Of a DNA stretch of 9,430 nt, positions 1 to 6,572 are shown in pieces (the stretch's first letter is position 1; the number at the start of each line of letters is the position of its first letter). The position numbers and the translations under genes are program-made. The notes under the pieces were generated by a model, which was given only the letters and a program-made list of their open reading frames with translations, did not search any database and was not told where the DNA came from. The stretch is from Fibrobacterota bacterium (GTDB lineage Bacteria > Fibrobacterota > Chitinivibrionia > Chitinivibrionales > Chitinispirillaceae): positions 1-9,430 of the forward strand of contig JAEZKP010000103.1 in assembly GCA_023436145.1 (NCBI GenBank), written 5' to 3'.

Positions 1-1047
1 TGCCAATGTTTCATCAAGCATTACTATCCGGTCCTTTTTTCCTTTCCCTTTTCTTATCCAGATAACTTTTCGTTCCAGATCAATATCCCGAGGTTTTAGT
101 AAGCAAACCTCTCCAAGTCTCAGACCACAACCGTAGGTAAGCATGAGAATGAGACGGTGTTTGTAATTTAATGGGGTTTTGATTATAGATTTTATATCCT
201 GTTGAGAATGTACCCTTGGAAGCGGTTTGCCGCTTTTCATCCTGATTAACAGATCTTGACCAGGTTTTACTTCCAGAACTTCCTTCATAAAAAAAACAAC
301 AGACGCAGCATAGCTGTTAATAGTATTAGCTGCCAGTTTCTTTTCATCACGCAACCACACAATATGTTTCTTGAAAGCCGTGTACCAATCTGAACTTGAA
401 TCCGTAGTTAACCAGTCGATAAAGCGGGATACTGCTCCATAATAGTTCTTAAAAGTTTTTTTACTTAGATTTCTGACATTAATCTCAAGTTTCAGCTTTT
501 CTAACAACATTTGCCTGTGATTATCAGAGATCATCTCATTCGTACTTTGGCAACCGATACCGATACTGCATCGATTTTCCCCCTTATCATCATCAGGAAG
601 ACTATCACTTCTTTTTTCCACTGTATCTGTAAGTTGCTTTTTACTTTTTATGGTATGTTCTCCCGAAAAAGCTGATTTAATCTGGAGCTGATGGTTCAGT
701 TCTGATAGATAATTCTTAACTTTCTCGCTATGCTTTGGAGAAATTGCAATTTTATCATAGAAAAACCAGACTGCTTCCAGTTCAAAAACAGTTGTTTTTG
801 ACACATATTCGGTAAAATCAATTTTTGTTATGCTATATGGAACACCGGTAATATCAAGAAATGAGGAAATGACTCTACGCAGACCGTTTGCCCTGGATGA
901 TTCAATTTTCTCAAATCCGGAAATCTGATCAAATCTCTTCAGCCAGATCTCTTTCCATTCTGAAGCTGTTTTTGCTGGACTTTTTGAATTGTAACATTTT
1001 TTTTGCCCATAATTTAACGCAGCCATGCATTTTACGTCGTTCACCAT
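1..1047 (-). CDS. Tyrosine recombinase (phage integrase family), N-terminal 349 residues, cut by window edge
   Basis: Would cut and rejoin DNA at specific sites through a catalytic tyrosine. I translated this open frame by hand: 349 codons with no stop up to the left edge. Residues about 178-268 look like the SAM-like core-binding domain (SKKTFKNYYGAVSRFIDWL). The catalytic domain begins near 278, with box I YGCGLRLGE (catalytic Arg310) and the beta-hairpin GKGKKDR (Lys335). The H-x-x-R and Tyr motifs should lie beyond the window. Residues 1-124 are an extra N-terminal part that I do not recognise, joined by a polar linker (about 125-175). In XerC/D-type enzymes Arg I lies near residue 150, so this protein is about 160 residues longer at its front. 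The start is the ATG at 1047, preceded by AAAGGCGGG; an in-frame ATG at 1026 is an alternative. It is divergent from the flagellin genes. It could be a resident integrase, part of an IS-like element, or a local DNA-inversion enzyme; sequence alone does not decide. Confidence 0.9.
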   Translation of the reverse strand, partial: MVNDVKCMAALNYGQKKCYNSKSPAKTASEWKEIWLKRFDQISGFEKIESSRANGLRRVISSFLDITGVPYSITKIDFTEYVSKTTVFELEAVWFFYDKIAISPKHSEKVKNYLSELNHQLQIKSAFSGEHTIKSKKQLTDTVEKRSDSLPDDDKGENRCSIGIGCQSTNEMISDNHRQMLLEKLKLEINVRNLSKKTFKNYYGAVSRFIDWLTTDSSSDWYTAFKKHIVWLRDEKKLAANTINSYAASVVFFMKEVLEVKPGQDLLIRMKSGKPLPRVHSQQDIKSIIKTPLNYKHRLILMLTYGCGLRLGEVCLLKPRDIDLERKVIWIRKGKGKKDRIVMLDETLA

Positions 1048-1118
1048 TGTTCCCGCCTTTCGTTTTTAATAAACATTATATAAATTTCAATGGTGTATCT
1101 TTGATTGTTTAATAATTG

Positions 1119-1127
1119 ATTATAGCA
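1119..1127 (-). promoter_or_regulatory. Extended -10 promoter for the recombinase
   Basis: Read on the minus strand this is TGCTATAAT, a perfect TGn-TATAAT extended -10 element, which commonly works without a good -35 box. No clear -35 is seen at the usual distance. Transcription would start near 1112 and give a leader of about 65 bases before the recombinase ATG. A second TATAAT lies closer to the gene at 1075-1080 but also lacks a convincing -35. Confidence 0.5.
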
Positions 1128-1135
1128 ATCTCAGA

Positions 1136-1159
1136 TCCTGAAAAGAGAAGTTCTCAGGA
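1136..1159. repeat. Inverted repeat with 9-bp arms and 6-bp spacer, between recombinase and flagellin promoters
   Basis: Left arm TCCTGAAAA and right arm TTCTCAGGA are inverted copies with one mismatch, around the 6-base spacer GAGAAG. It sits just upstream of the recombinase -10, where a -35 or an operator would lie, and 32 bases before the sigma-28 -35 box. The arm-spacer-arm geometry resembles the core site of a tyrosine recombinase as well as a repressor operator. Which of these it is, or whether it is chance, cannot be told here. Confidence 0.45.
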
Positions 1160-1191
1160 GCCATTCTATTCTCCATCCCAAAAAAAATCTC

Positions 1192-1218
1192 TAAAGTTTT
1201 CTCAAATCCTTCCGATAA
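1192..1218 (+). promoter_or_regulatory. Sigma-28 (FliA) flagellar promoter upstream of flagellin 1
   Basis: TAAA at 1192-1195, a spacer of exactly 15 bases, then TCCGATAA at 1211-1218. The sigma-28 consensus is TAAA-N15-GCCGATAA, so only the first base of the -10 differs. Transcription should start near 1225, giving a leader of about 97 bases. Class 3 flagellar genes such as flagellin use this sigma factor after hook completion, which matches the gene downstream. Confidence 0.85.
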
Positions 1219-1227
1219 ACTTAACAG

Positions 1228-1318
1228 GGTTTGTAGTGGCCATGCAAACCGAAGGTCAGCCGGGCGGAACCGGGAAGCTCTGCACGGATGACACGGATGT
1301 CATACATACAAGGGAGGT
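1228..1318 (+). promoter_or_regulatory. Structured flagellin leader with likely CsrA binding sites
   Basis: Three small hairpins can form in the predicted 5' leader. GGTTTG (1228-1233) pairs with CAAACC (1245-1250) right at the predicted RNA start. CCGG (1260-1263) pairs with CCGG (1270-1273), with GGA in the loop. ATGACA (1288-1293) pairs with TGTCAT (1298-1303), with loop CGGA. The last hairpin holds ACACGGATGT (1291-1300), a full match to the CsrA consensus ACANGGANGU with GGA in the loop, and CACGGATG also occurs just before it (1283-1290). The SD region ACAAGGGAGGT (1308-1318) supplies another GGA 18 bases downstream. In Bacillus subtilis CsrA represses flagellin (hag) translation through one upstream site and one over the SD, relieved by FliW. 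The same layout here is inference from motif and spacing. Confidence 0.6.
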
Positions 1319-1321
1319 CCT

Positions 1322-2113
1322 ATGATCGGTGGCGTAAATAACGCTTCATCTCAACTAGCCAGTATTTATAATACCGGTAATCAGCAGTTAGCCTCAACTC
1401 TTACCAAAATTGCATCTGGTAAAAAATTCCAGAGTGCTGCAGAAGATCTTCTGGGCTTTATCAGATCCAATAAAATAAGTACAGAGATCAGCGGCTATCA
1501 GAAAATTAAGGAAAACCTCACAGAATTCAAAACATTTACATCAGCTGCAGTACAAACCGGGGGCTCGGTTTATGAGGATCTGACCAAGCTTAAAACTCTG
1601 GCCAAACAGTATGCAGATGAAACCGATGAAGAAAAGCAGGCAGAGTATGAGGCGGAATTCAACTCACTGAAAACCCAGATCGGTAAAGCTTTAACAAACA
1701 GCATGGTCGATGGTAAAGACATAATGAAAGCATCAACGTCTATCGCCTCTGTTGTCCTTAATCCGCAGGGTGGCAGTACACTGGATATGAATTTCAGTGA
1801 TATAGCCAGCAGCACCGATATTGCAGCTTTGGCTATAGATGGCGAAGATGTAGTAGATGATATTGATGCTGAAATTGAAAGCATGCTTACCTACCTTTCA
1901 GAAGCTAAAGCGTTTGATAGCATCGCCTCTCAACAGCTTAAGCTCAGTGGCACAATCATCAACAGCAAAGAAGCGGTAAAGTCACTTATAACCGATATCG
2001 ATGAAGCTGAAGAAACCGCTAAGATGATCGATGAAAGTGTCAGACAACAGGCAACAGTCTCCATGATTGCCCAGGCAAACATGACACGACAATCGGTTCT
2101 CAAAATATACTAA
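1322..2113 (+). CDS. Flagellin 1 (short, D0/D1-only filament protein)
   Basis: Structural subunit of the flagellar filament, exported by the flagellar type III system. The protein has 263 residues. Residues 1-130 match the flagellin N-terminal helices (SGKKFQSAAEDLLGFIRSNK at 32-51; LTKLKTLAKQYAD at 88 onward is the D1 spoke region). Residues 179-263 match the C-terminal helices, ending SMIAQANMTRQSVLKIY, the usual flagellin tail pattern (A-Q-A-N...QSVL). Only about 50 residues lie between, so the variable outer domains D2/D3 are absent. The ATG at 1322 is set by AGGGAGG four bases upstream. It is first in the cluster, behind a sigma-28 promoter and a CsrA-like leader. FlgL is a less likely alternative, because the tail is FliC-like. 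Confidence 0.93.
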   Translation: MIGGVNNASSQLASIYNTGNQQLASTLTKIASGKKFQSAAEDLLGFIRSNKISTEISGYQKIKENLTEFKTFTSAAVQTGGSVYEDLTKLKTLAKQYADETDEEKQAEYEAEFNSLKTQIGKALTNSMVDGKDIMKASTSIASVVLNPQGGSTLDMNFSDIASSTDIAALAIDGEDVVDDIDAEIESMLTYLSEAKAFDSIASQQLKLSGTIINSKEAVKSLITDIDEAEETAKMIDESVRQQATVSMIAQANMTRQSVLKIY

Positions 2114-2133
2114 GAGCCGGACTGGACCTTCAC

Positions 2134-2169
2134 CATACAGAAAAGGGAGGGGAAGCCCTTTTCTGTATG
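2134..2169. repeat. Perfect 14-bp hairpin between flagellins 1 and 2
   Basis: CATACAGAAAAGGG (2134-2147) and CCCTTTTCTGTATG (2156-2169) are exact inverse complements around the 8-base loop AGGGGAAG. No T-run follows, so it is not a classical intrinsic terminator. In the shared mRNA it would stabilise the upstream message, or be a processing point that sets different levels of the two flagellins. The loop also shows a GGA, 34 bases before the GGA of the next SD, so it may act as a CsrA contact. Confidence 0.8.
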
Positions 2170-2194
2170 AGTAAAGTACACAAGGGAGGTGCTT

Positions 2195-3010
2195 ATGATA
2201 GGCGGTTCCGGGTCTATCACTTCTAAGCTGGCATCGGTATATGCCGCCAATACCAAGGCTTTATCCGATGCCCTATCCAGGTTGTCCTCTGGTAAAAAAT
2301 TCCAGAGCGCAAAGGATGATCTTTCAGGATTCATCCGCTCCAACAAAATCAGTACGGAAATCGATGGTTATCGGAGGGTAAGGGAAGACCTTACTGCTTT
2401 CAAAGCTTATACATCAGCAGCTGTTGAAACAGGAAGCAAGGTTTATGAAAACCTTACCAGAATGAAAACCCTTGCCAAACAATACGCAGGTGTAACCGAT
2501 ACAGAAATGAAGTCAAATTACCGGGCTGAGTTTGAATCACTCAAGATTCAGACAGGTAAGATTTTAACCAGCACTTTTGTGGATGATACCAATATTATGC
2601 AAGCGTCATCCACCATCACGTCTGTTCCCCTGGACCCTCACGGGGGTGGCAGCCTGGAGATGAAATTCAGTACTGTTACTGAAAAAAACAGTATCGATGG
2701 GTTTGCCATAGATGGGGAGTCGATTGGTACCGATATCGATAAAGAGATCGATAAAATGCTTGATTTTCTTTCTGAAGCCAAAGCTTTTGACAGGATTTCT
2801 TCACAGCAGCTGAAGCTAAATGAAACAATAATTAGCAGTAAAGAGGCATTACAATCGTTGATTAGTAATATCGATGATGCATCGGAGATGAGCAAGGTGA
2901 TCGACCTGAGTGTTCGCCAGGAGGCATCCATTGCCATGATCGCTCAGGGAAACATGATGCAGAGTTCGCTTTCGATGCTCTATGATAAGAGTGAAAATGA
3001 AATAGATTAG
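2195..3010 (+). CDS. Flagellin 2 (close paralogue of flagellin 1)
   Basis: Filament subunit of 271 residues, clearly a duplicate of flagellin 1: shared blocks include GKKFQSA, GFIRSNKISTEI, KTLAKQYA, EAKAFD and SQQLKL. It too has only the D0/D1 helices with a short middle. I place the start at the ATG at 2195, not the in-frame GTG at 2189, because MIGG aligns with the start of flagellin 1 and the GTG lies inside the SD. The 11-base stretch ACAAGGGAGGT at the SD is identical to that of flagellin 1. The tail IAMIAQGNMMQSSLSMLY is followed by eight extra charged residues (DKSENEID) absent from flagellin 1, unusual because the flagellin C-terminus packs inside the filament. It lies 81 bases after flagellin 1 with no promoter seen, so it is probably co-transcribed. 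Confidence 0.93.
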   Translation: MIGGSGSITSKLASVYAANTKALSDALSRLSSGKKFQSAKDDLSGFIRSNKISTEIDGYRRVREDLTAFKAYTSAAVETGSKVYENLTRMKTLAKQYAGVTDTEMKSNYRAEFESLKIQTGKILTSTFVDDTNIMQASSTITSVPLDPHGGGSLEMKFSTVTEKNSIDGFAIDGESIGTDIDKEIDKMLDFLSEAKAFDRISSQQLKLNETIISSKEALQSLISNIDDASEMSKVIDLSVRQEASIAMIAQGNMMQSSLSMLYDKSENEID

Positions 3011-3065
3011 ATATATTATCCGGAAAAAAACTGAAAAGAAATAGCTAAACGAAAGCCGGAGTAGG

Positions 3066-3250
3066 ATGGATGCCCGATAAAACAACTCGGGCATGACGGA
3101 TGAGGGAAATAAAAAAACTTAAATCAAACCATTAGCTTTGGTACAGAAGAAAGGGATTTTTGGGAATGGATGCCCGACAAAACAACTCGGGCATGACGGA
3201 TGAGGGAAATATAAATCTTAAGTCAAACCATTAACTTTGCTACAGAAAAA
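3066..3250. repeat. Two copies, 100 bp apart, of a TGCCCGA hairpin repeat
   Basis: Each copy carries ATGCCCGA and TCGGGCAT as a perfect 8-bp stem with a 9-base loop (3070-3094 and 3170-3194), followed by the same GACGGATGAGGGAAAT. The similarity continues into the AAATC-rich text for about 40 more bases, so the block 3066-3150 is a direct duplicate of 3166-3250. No gene is seen in 3011-3465, apart from chance frames. Such hairpins are typical of dispersed intergenic repeats; no T-run follows that would make them clear terminators. Confidence 0.8.
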
Positions 3251-3422
3251 CAAGTAATCATGAATACTCAACCAAAAAATCAAAAATCATCAATCAAACC
3301 GTTCATTTTGACACAGCAAAAAAGTAAACATGATTATTCAGCTAATAAATCAAAAATCTTAAATCAAACATGCACTTTAATACAGAAAATAAGTAAACAT
3401 AGTTATTCACCTAAAAAATCTA
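3213..3422. repeat. Degenerate tandem repeat, three units of about 70 bp
   Basis: Units at 3213-3283, 3284-3353 and 3354-3422 (71, 70 and 69 bases) each start AAATC, then a variant of AAATCAAAC, ACTTTg and TACAGaAAA, then AGTAAACATgaTTATTCA. A partial unit precedes them (from about 3113, interrupted by the second hairpin repeat) and another follows (3423 onward). Copies differ by scattered substitutions, so this is old. A TTGACA (3308-3313) with GATTAT 18 bases on is a weak candidate promoter for flagellin 3 within the second unit. Confidence 0.75.
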
Positions 3423-3465
3423 AAATCTGCAATCTGAAATCTAATATCCTGACTGGGGGTGGATT

Positions 3466-4284
3466 ATGATAACAACCGGGATACCTTTATCAATCACCTA
3501 TGCCCGTATAGCCACATTCAATAAAATAAACCAGAACCAGCTCGGGAATTCACTGGTAAGTCTGGCCAGCGGAAAAAGGATCCGTCAACCTCAGGACGGG
3601 CCATCGGAGTTTTTCCGTGCGCAGCGATTAAGTCGTGATTCAAATGATTATACCCGGATAAAAAATGACGTTGCCAAGGCATCCGCTTTAATGGACGTTG
3701 TTTCTGATGCCGGTGAAATGGTTTTCAACGGAATCGACAGGATGAAACAACTGGTCAATCTTTATTATGATGAAAGCACTGATGACGATCAAAAACGGGC
3801 GATGCAGGCGGAGTTCTCATCTTTAGTAAAACAGGTATCCCATGTGGTGAATAATTCTTACTACGATAATAAGCTTATTATCAGTGATTCCAGTGCAAAT
3901 CCGCTGGATAGTGTAAATATCGATCCAAACGATATCAATAATCGAATAGTTATTTCATTCAGCGCTGACCAGGTGGCAAACGTGGACGGGTTGAAATTGG
4001 GAACCAGCCGTGAAGCTGACATGAAAGCTGTACAGAAGGAGCTTGATAAAGCCGGTTCTTATATGGCGAGCGCGAGTGCCTATTCCATAGGGTTGAATGC
4101 ACAATATGCCATCGCAGAAAAGAAAGTGAATATAAGTAACAATGTGAAGGAGTCTATTACCGGTGCTGATGGTGGCCAGGAAATGATCAGGGCAACTAAC
4201 AGAAGCATTCAACATCAGAGCTCTTATGCCATGATGGCCCAGGCTAATATGATCCGGACCTCAGTGATGAGACTTTTTGAATAA
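3466..4284 (+). CDS. Flagellin 3 (divergent short flagellin)
   Basis: Third filament-type protein, 272 residues. N-terminal helices are recognisable (LGNSLVSLASGKRIRQPQDG at 26-45; IDRMKQLVNLYYDE at 90 onward), as is the C-terminal region (IQHQSSYAMMAQANMIRTSV at 248-267, then MRLFE). Compared with flagellins 1 and 2 the common core is kept, but the N-terminus (MITTGIPLSITYARIATF) and the middle differ strongly, so it split off much earlier. D2/D3 are again missing. The start is fixed by GGGGGTGG three bases upstream. No sigma-28 promoter is visible in the 455 bases before it; it may be read through from the upstream genes or use the weak promoter in the tandem repeat. A minor filament or sheath-type subunit is possible, but only inferred. 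Confidence 0.9.
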   Translation: MITTGIPLSITYARIATFNKINQNQLGNSLVSLASGKRIRQPQDGPSEFFRAQRLSRDSNDYTRIKNDVAKASALMDVVSDAGEMVFNGIDRMKQLVNLYYDESTDDDQKRAMQAEFSSLVKQVSHVVNNSYYDNKLIISDSSANPLDSVNIDPNDINNRIVISFSADQVANVDGLKLGTSREADMKAVQKELDKAGSYMASASAYSIGLNAQYAIAEKKVNISNNVKESITGADGGQEMIRATNRSIQHQSSYAMMAQANMIRTSVMRLFE

Positions 4285-4374
4285 TCAGATGTAAAAAGGT
4301 AAACTGAATCCTGACATCAGAAGTGTCCGAAATTTTACAAACATAAGATTGTATAAGAGGCAGGGCACGCACAT

Positions 4375-4602
4375 AAATTCCAAATCACAAGCACCAAATA
4401 CTAAACAAATCCCAATTACCAATTATCCAAAATCCAAACAATAAAAGAGCAGATAGATATATCCTGTTTCGAATTTCGGATTTCGAATTCACTATTCATA
4501 ATCCTGTTTCTGTTTAGAAATTAGGTATTGTAATTTGGATTTTGTTTGGAATTTAAGATTTGTGATTTGGTGCTTTCTGGTCTGAAATTCCAAATCTCAA
4601 GC
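4375..4602. repeat. Composite intergenic repeat: long imperfect inverted repeat plus flanking direct repeat
   Basis: The 380-base gap 4285-4664 holds no gene. Its core is an imperfect inverted repeat: the arm around 4389-4424 (GCACCAAAT, CTAAACAAAT, CCAATTACC) is complementary with gaps to 4524-4575 (ATTTGGTGC, TTTTGTTTGG, GGTATTG). AAATTCCAAATCACAAGC (4375-4392) recurs directly at 4585-4602 with one mismatch. ATCCTGTTTC occurs at 4461 and 4501, with TTTCGAA-type heptamers between. The two convergent genes flagellin 3 and dxs end on either side, so the fold might stop both transcripts, but no clean T-tailed terminator is visible. Confidence 0.55.
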
Positions 4603-4664
4603 TGTTTTTTGCAGTATTCTTTTGATAAATTAACCTGACACTACTGTCCTGACTTAAGAGCTAA

Positions 4665-6572
4665 TTATACTCTTTCAGGCTGCAGCCTGGTGACACCGCT
4701 TTTAACAAATGCACAGATCCGTTCGGTTAAACTGTCTTTATCCAGTTTCAGTTCCTTAAAAAGCCTCTGATTTTCCCCATGACAGATGAATTCATCCGGA
4801 AGGCCCAAACGAAGAAACCTGGGATGATCTATATCCAGAGAATGGGAGAGTTCCAGAAGAGCAGAACCGAATCCACCGGCAATGGAGTTGTTTTCCATAG
4901 TAATAATATGGTGATGAGAGGAAAATAGCTGAGTGTAAAATTCGGTGTTCAGAGGTTTTGCAAAACGTGCATCTACCAGGGTGGGATTATATCCCAGTGC
5001 GGTTAGATTGTCACATACAGAATTTGCGGTAGAGAAAAAGTCGCCGATTGAAACTATAGCCAGATCCTGTCCTTGTCTTATTGTGTCTGGAACTGAGGGA
5101 ATAATCTGGAATTCTGTATCCATTTTCACCCCCAGACCGCATCCTCGGGGATATCGGATGCAAACCGGACCTCCGATGGATTCGACTGCAGTGTAAAGCA
5201 TATGCCGGAGCTGATTTTCATCACGGGGAGCCATGATGGTCAGACCCGGAACCGATCGGAGAAATGAGAGATCGAACATTCCATGGTGAGTGGGCCCATC
5301 ATCACCTACGAGTCCTGCACGGTCAAGACATATAACCACATTCAAATTGTCAAGTGCAACGTCGTGCATGATCTGATCGAATGCACGCTGGATAAAGGTT
5401 GAATATACGGCTATTACCGGACGAAGTCCCTGTAGGGCGAGACCTGCTGCAAAAGTCACAGCATGACCTTCGGCAATTCCCACATCAAAAAAACGATCCG
5501 GGTACTCTTTTGAAAACTGAGTCAGTTTTGTTCCATCAGGCATTGCAGCAGTTATAGCCACTATATCGGATCGTTTACCGGCCAGCTCCAGCATAGTTTT
5601 ACCGAAAACTTCGCTGTAGGTAGGAGGTTGAACAGTATTCTTTATCACATCGCCAGTATCTCTGGAAAAGCAACTGATACCATGATATTTGGTGGCATCA
5701 TTTTCTGCGAAACTGTATCCTTTTCCTTTTTTGGTGATGATATGAACCAGTTGTGGGGAAGGGAGGTTTCTGATGGAATTGAAGACTTCGATCATTTCGG
5801 GAATATTATGGCCATCGATGGGTCCCAGGTACCGTAACCCCATGTCTTCAAAGAGTTTACCAGGGATAACCAGGTGTTTCAGCGCATCATCGACTCCCTG
5901 CATGATACTTCTGATACCTTTTCCCACGTTTGAACCGCCCAGCCGTGACCAGATTTCCGATTTTATACGTGTATATCTTTTGTCAGTAATAACCCTGGTG
6001 AGATAACGGGACAGGGCACCGACATTCCTGCTAATTGACATTTCATTATCATTAAGGATTACTGTCATGCTGGTGCTTTTGGATCCAAGGTTATTCAAAC
6101 CTTCCAGTGCCAGGCCACCGGTGAGAGCACCATCACCGATAATGGCAATGACTGCTTCTTTCTTTTGAAGAATATCTCTGCCCAGGGCAAGCCCCAATGC
6201 GCCGCTTATCGATGTGGATGCATGGCCAACGGAAACGATGTCATGTTCACTTTCTGAAATTCTGGGAAACCCGCTGATTCCGTCAAATTGACGCAGTGTG
6301 TGGAAACGGTCTTTTCTGCCGGTAATTATCTTATGACAATAAGCCTGGTGACCCACATCCCATATAAGCTTGTCCTCCGGGCTGTTGAAGCAGTAATGAA
6401 GTGCCAGAGTGAGCTCAACTGTTCCCAGGCTGGGTGCAAGATGGCCACCAGTATGGCTAACCACTTCAATCATGAAATCTCTGATTTCATCTGCCAGTTG
6501 GGGTAATTTTTCGATGGGGAGTTTTTTAAGGTCAGCTGGTGAATTAATGGTATCTAACAACGTTCCTGACAC
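4665..6572 (-). CDS. dxs: 1-deoxy-D-xylulose-5-phosphate synthase
   Basis: Condenses pyruvate and glyceraldehyde 3-phosphate to 1-deoxy-D-xylulose 5-phosphate with loss of CO2, the first step of the MEP isoprenoid pathway; also feeds thiamine and pyridoxal synthesis. Cytosolic, thiamine-diphosphate dependent. The protein has 635 residues, the family's normal size. Visible signatures: SHTGGHL (His44), WDVGHQAY (His75), the ThDP motif GDG (146-148) to NDN (174-176), VSVGHASTS, the catalytic glutamate in IAEGHAVTFAAGL (Glu368), DRAGLVGDDGPTHHG (418 onward) and the phosphate-binding IRYPRG (Arg476). I choose the GTG at 6572: it gives MSGTLLDTINSPADLKKLP, the usual Dxs beginning, and AAGGA lies eight bases upstream. 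The frame stays open to 6698, but that extension is unlike Dxs. It stands alone, divergent from tgt and convergent with flagellin 3. Confidence 0.97.
   Translation of the reverse strand: MSGTLLDTINSPADLKKLPIEKLPQLADEIRDFMIEVVSHTGGHLAPSLGTVELTLALHYCFNSPEDKLIWDVGHQAYCHKIITGRKDRFHTLRQFDGISGFPRISESEHDIVSVGHASTSISGALGLALGRDILQKKEAVIAIIGDGALTGGLALEGLNNLGSKSTSMTVILNDNEMSISRNVGALSRYLTRVITDKRYTRIKSEIWSRLGGSNVGKGIRSIMQGVDDALKHLVIPGKLFEDMGLRYLGPIDGHNIPEMIEVFNSIRNLPSPQLVHIITKKGKGYSFAENDATKYHGISCFSRDTGDVIKNTVQPPTYSEVFGKTMLELAGKRSDIVAITAAMPDGTKLTQFSKEYPDRFFDVGIAEGHAVTFAAGLALQGLRPVIAVYSTFIQRAFDQIMHDVALDNLNVVICLDRAGLVGDDGPTHHGMFDLSFLRSVPGLTIMAPRDENQLRHMLYTAVESIGGPVCIRYPRGCGLGVKMDTEFQIIPSVPDTIRQGQDLAIVSIGDFFSTANSVCDNLTALGYNPTLVDARFAKPLNTEFYTQLFSSHHHIITMENNSIAGGFGSALLELSHSLDIDHPRFLRLGLPDEFICHGENQRLFKELKLDKDSLTERICAFVKSGVTRLQPERV

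Noticed and set aside
1..1321. Integron (integrase divergent from a gene array)
   Set aside because: The recombinase box II resembles integron integrases slightly, but no attC-like sites were seen between the following genes, and these are a duplicated flagellin family, not cassettes. The extra N-terminal domain is also unlike IntI.
888..1325. Plus-strand frames of 74 and 69 codons near the recombinase and flagellin promoters
   Set aside because: The first is antisense to the recombinase reading frame; the second runs through the promoter and leader, with no SD and no protein-like features.
2134..2169. Intrinsic terminator after flagellin 1
   Set aside because: The stem is strong but is followed by AGTAAAGTAC rather than a T-run, and the next flagellin starts 25 bases later with no promoter visible between.
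3046..3080. Second sigma-28 promoter using CCCGATAA in the first hairpin repeat
   Set aside because: The nearest TAAA is 23 bases upstream instead of 15, and the -10-like text is part of a dispersed hairpin repeat.
3213..3422. CRISPR-like array
   Set aside because: The units are about 70 bases and similar along their whole length, with no alternation of exact short repeats and unique spacers, and no cas genes are present.
3260..3469. 69-codon frame upstream of flagellin 3, overlapping its start
   Set aside because: It is made entirely of the 70-bp tandem repeat read in one frame; the composition is repetitive (N, K, S), no SD precedes it, and it matches no known protein.
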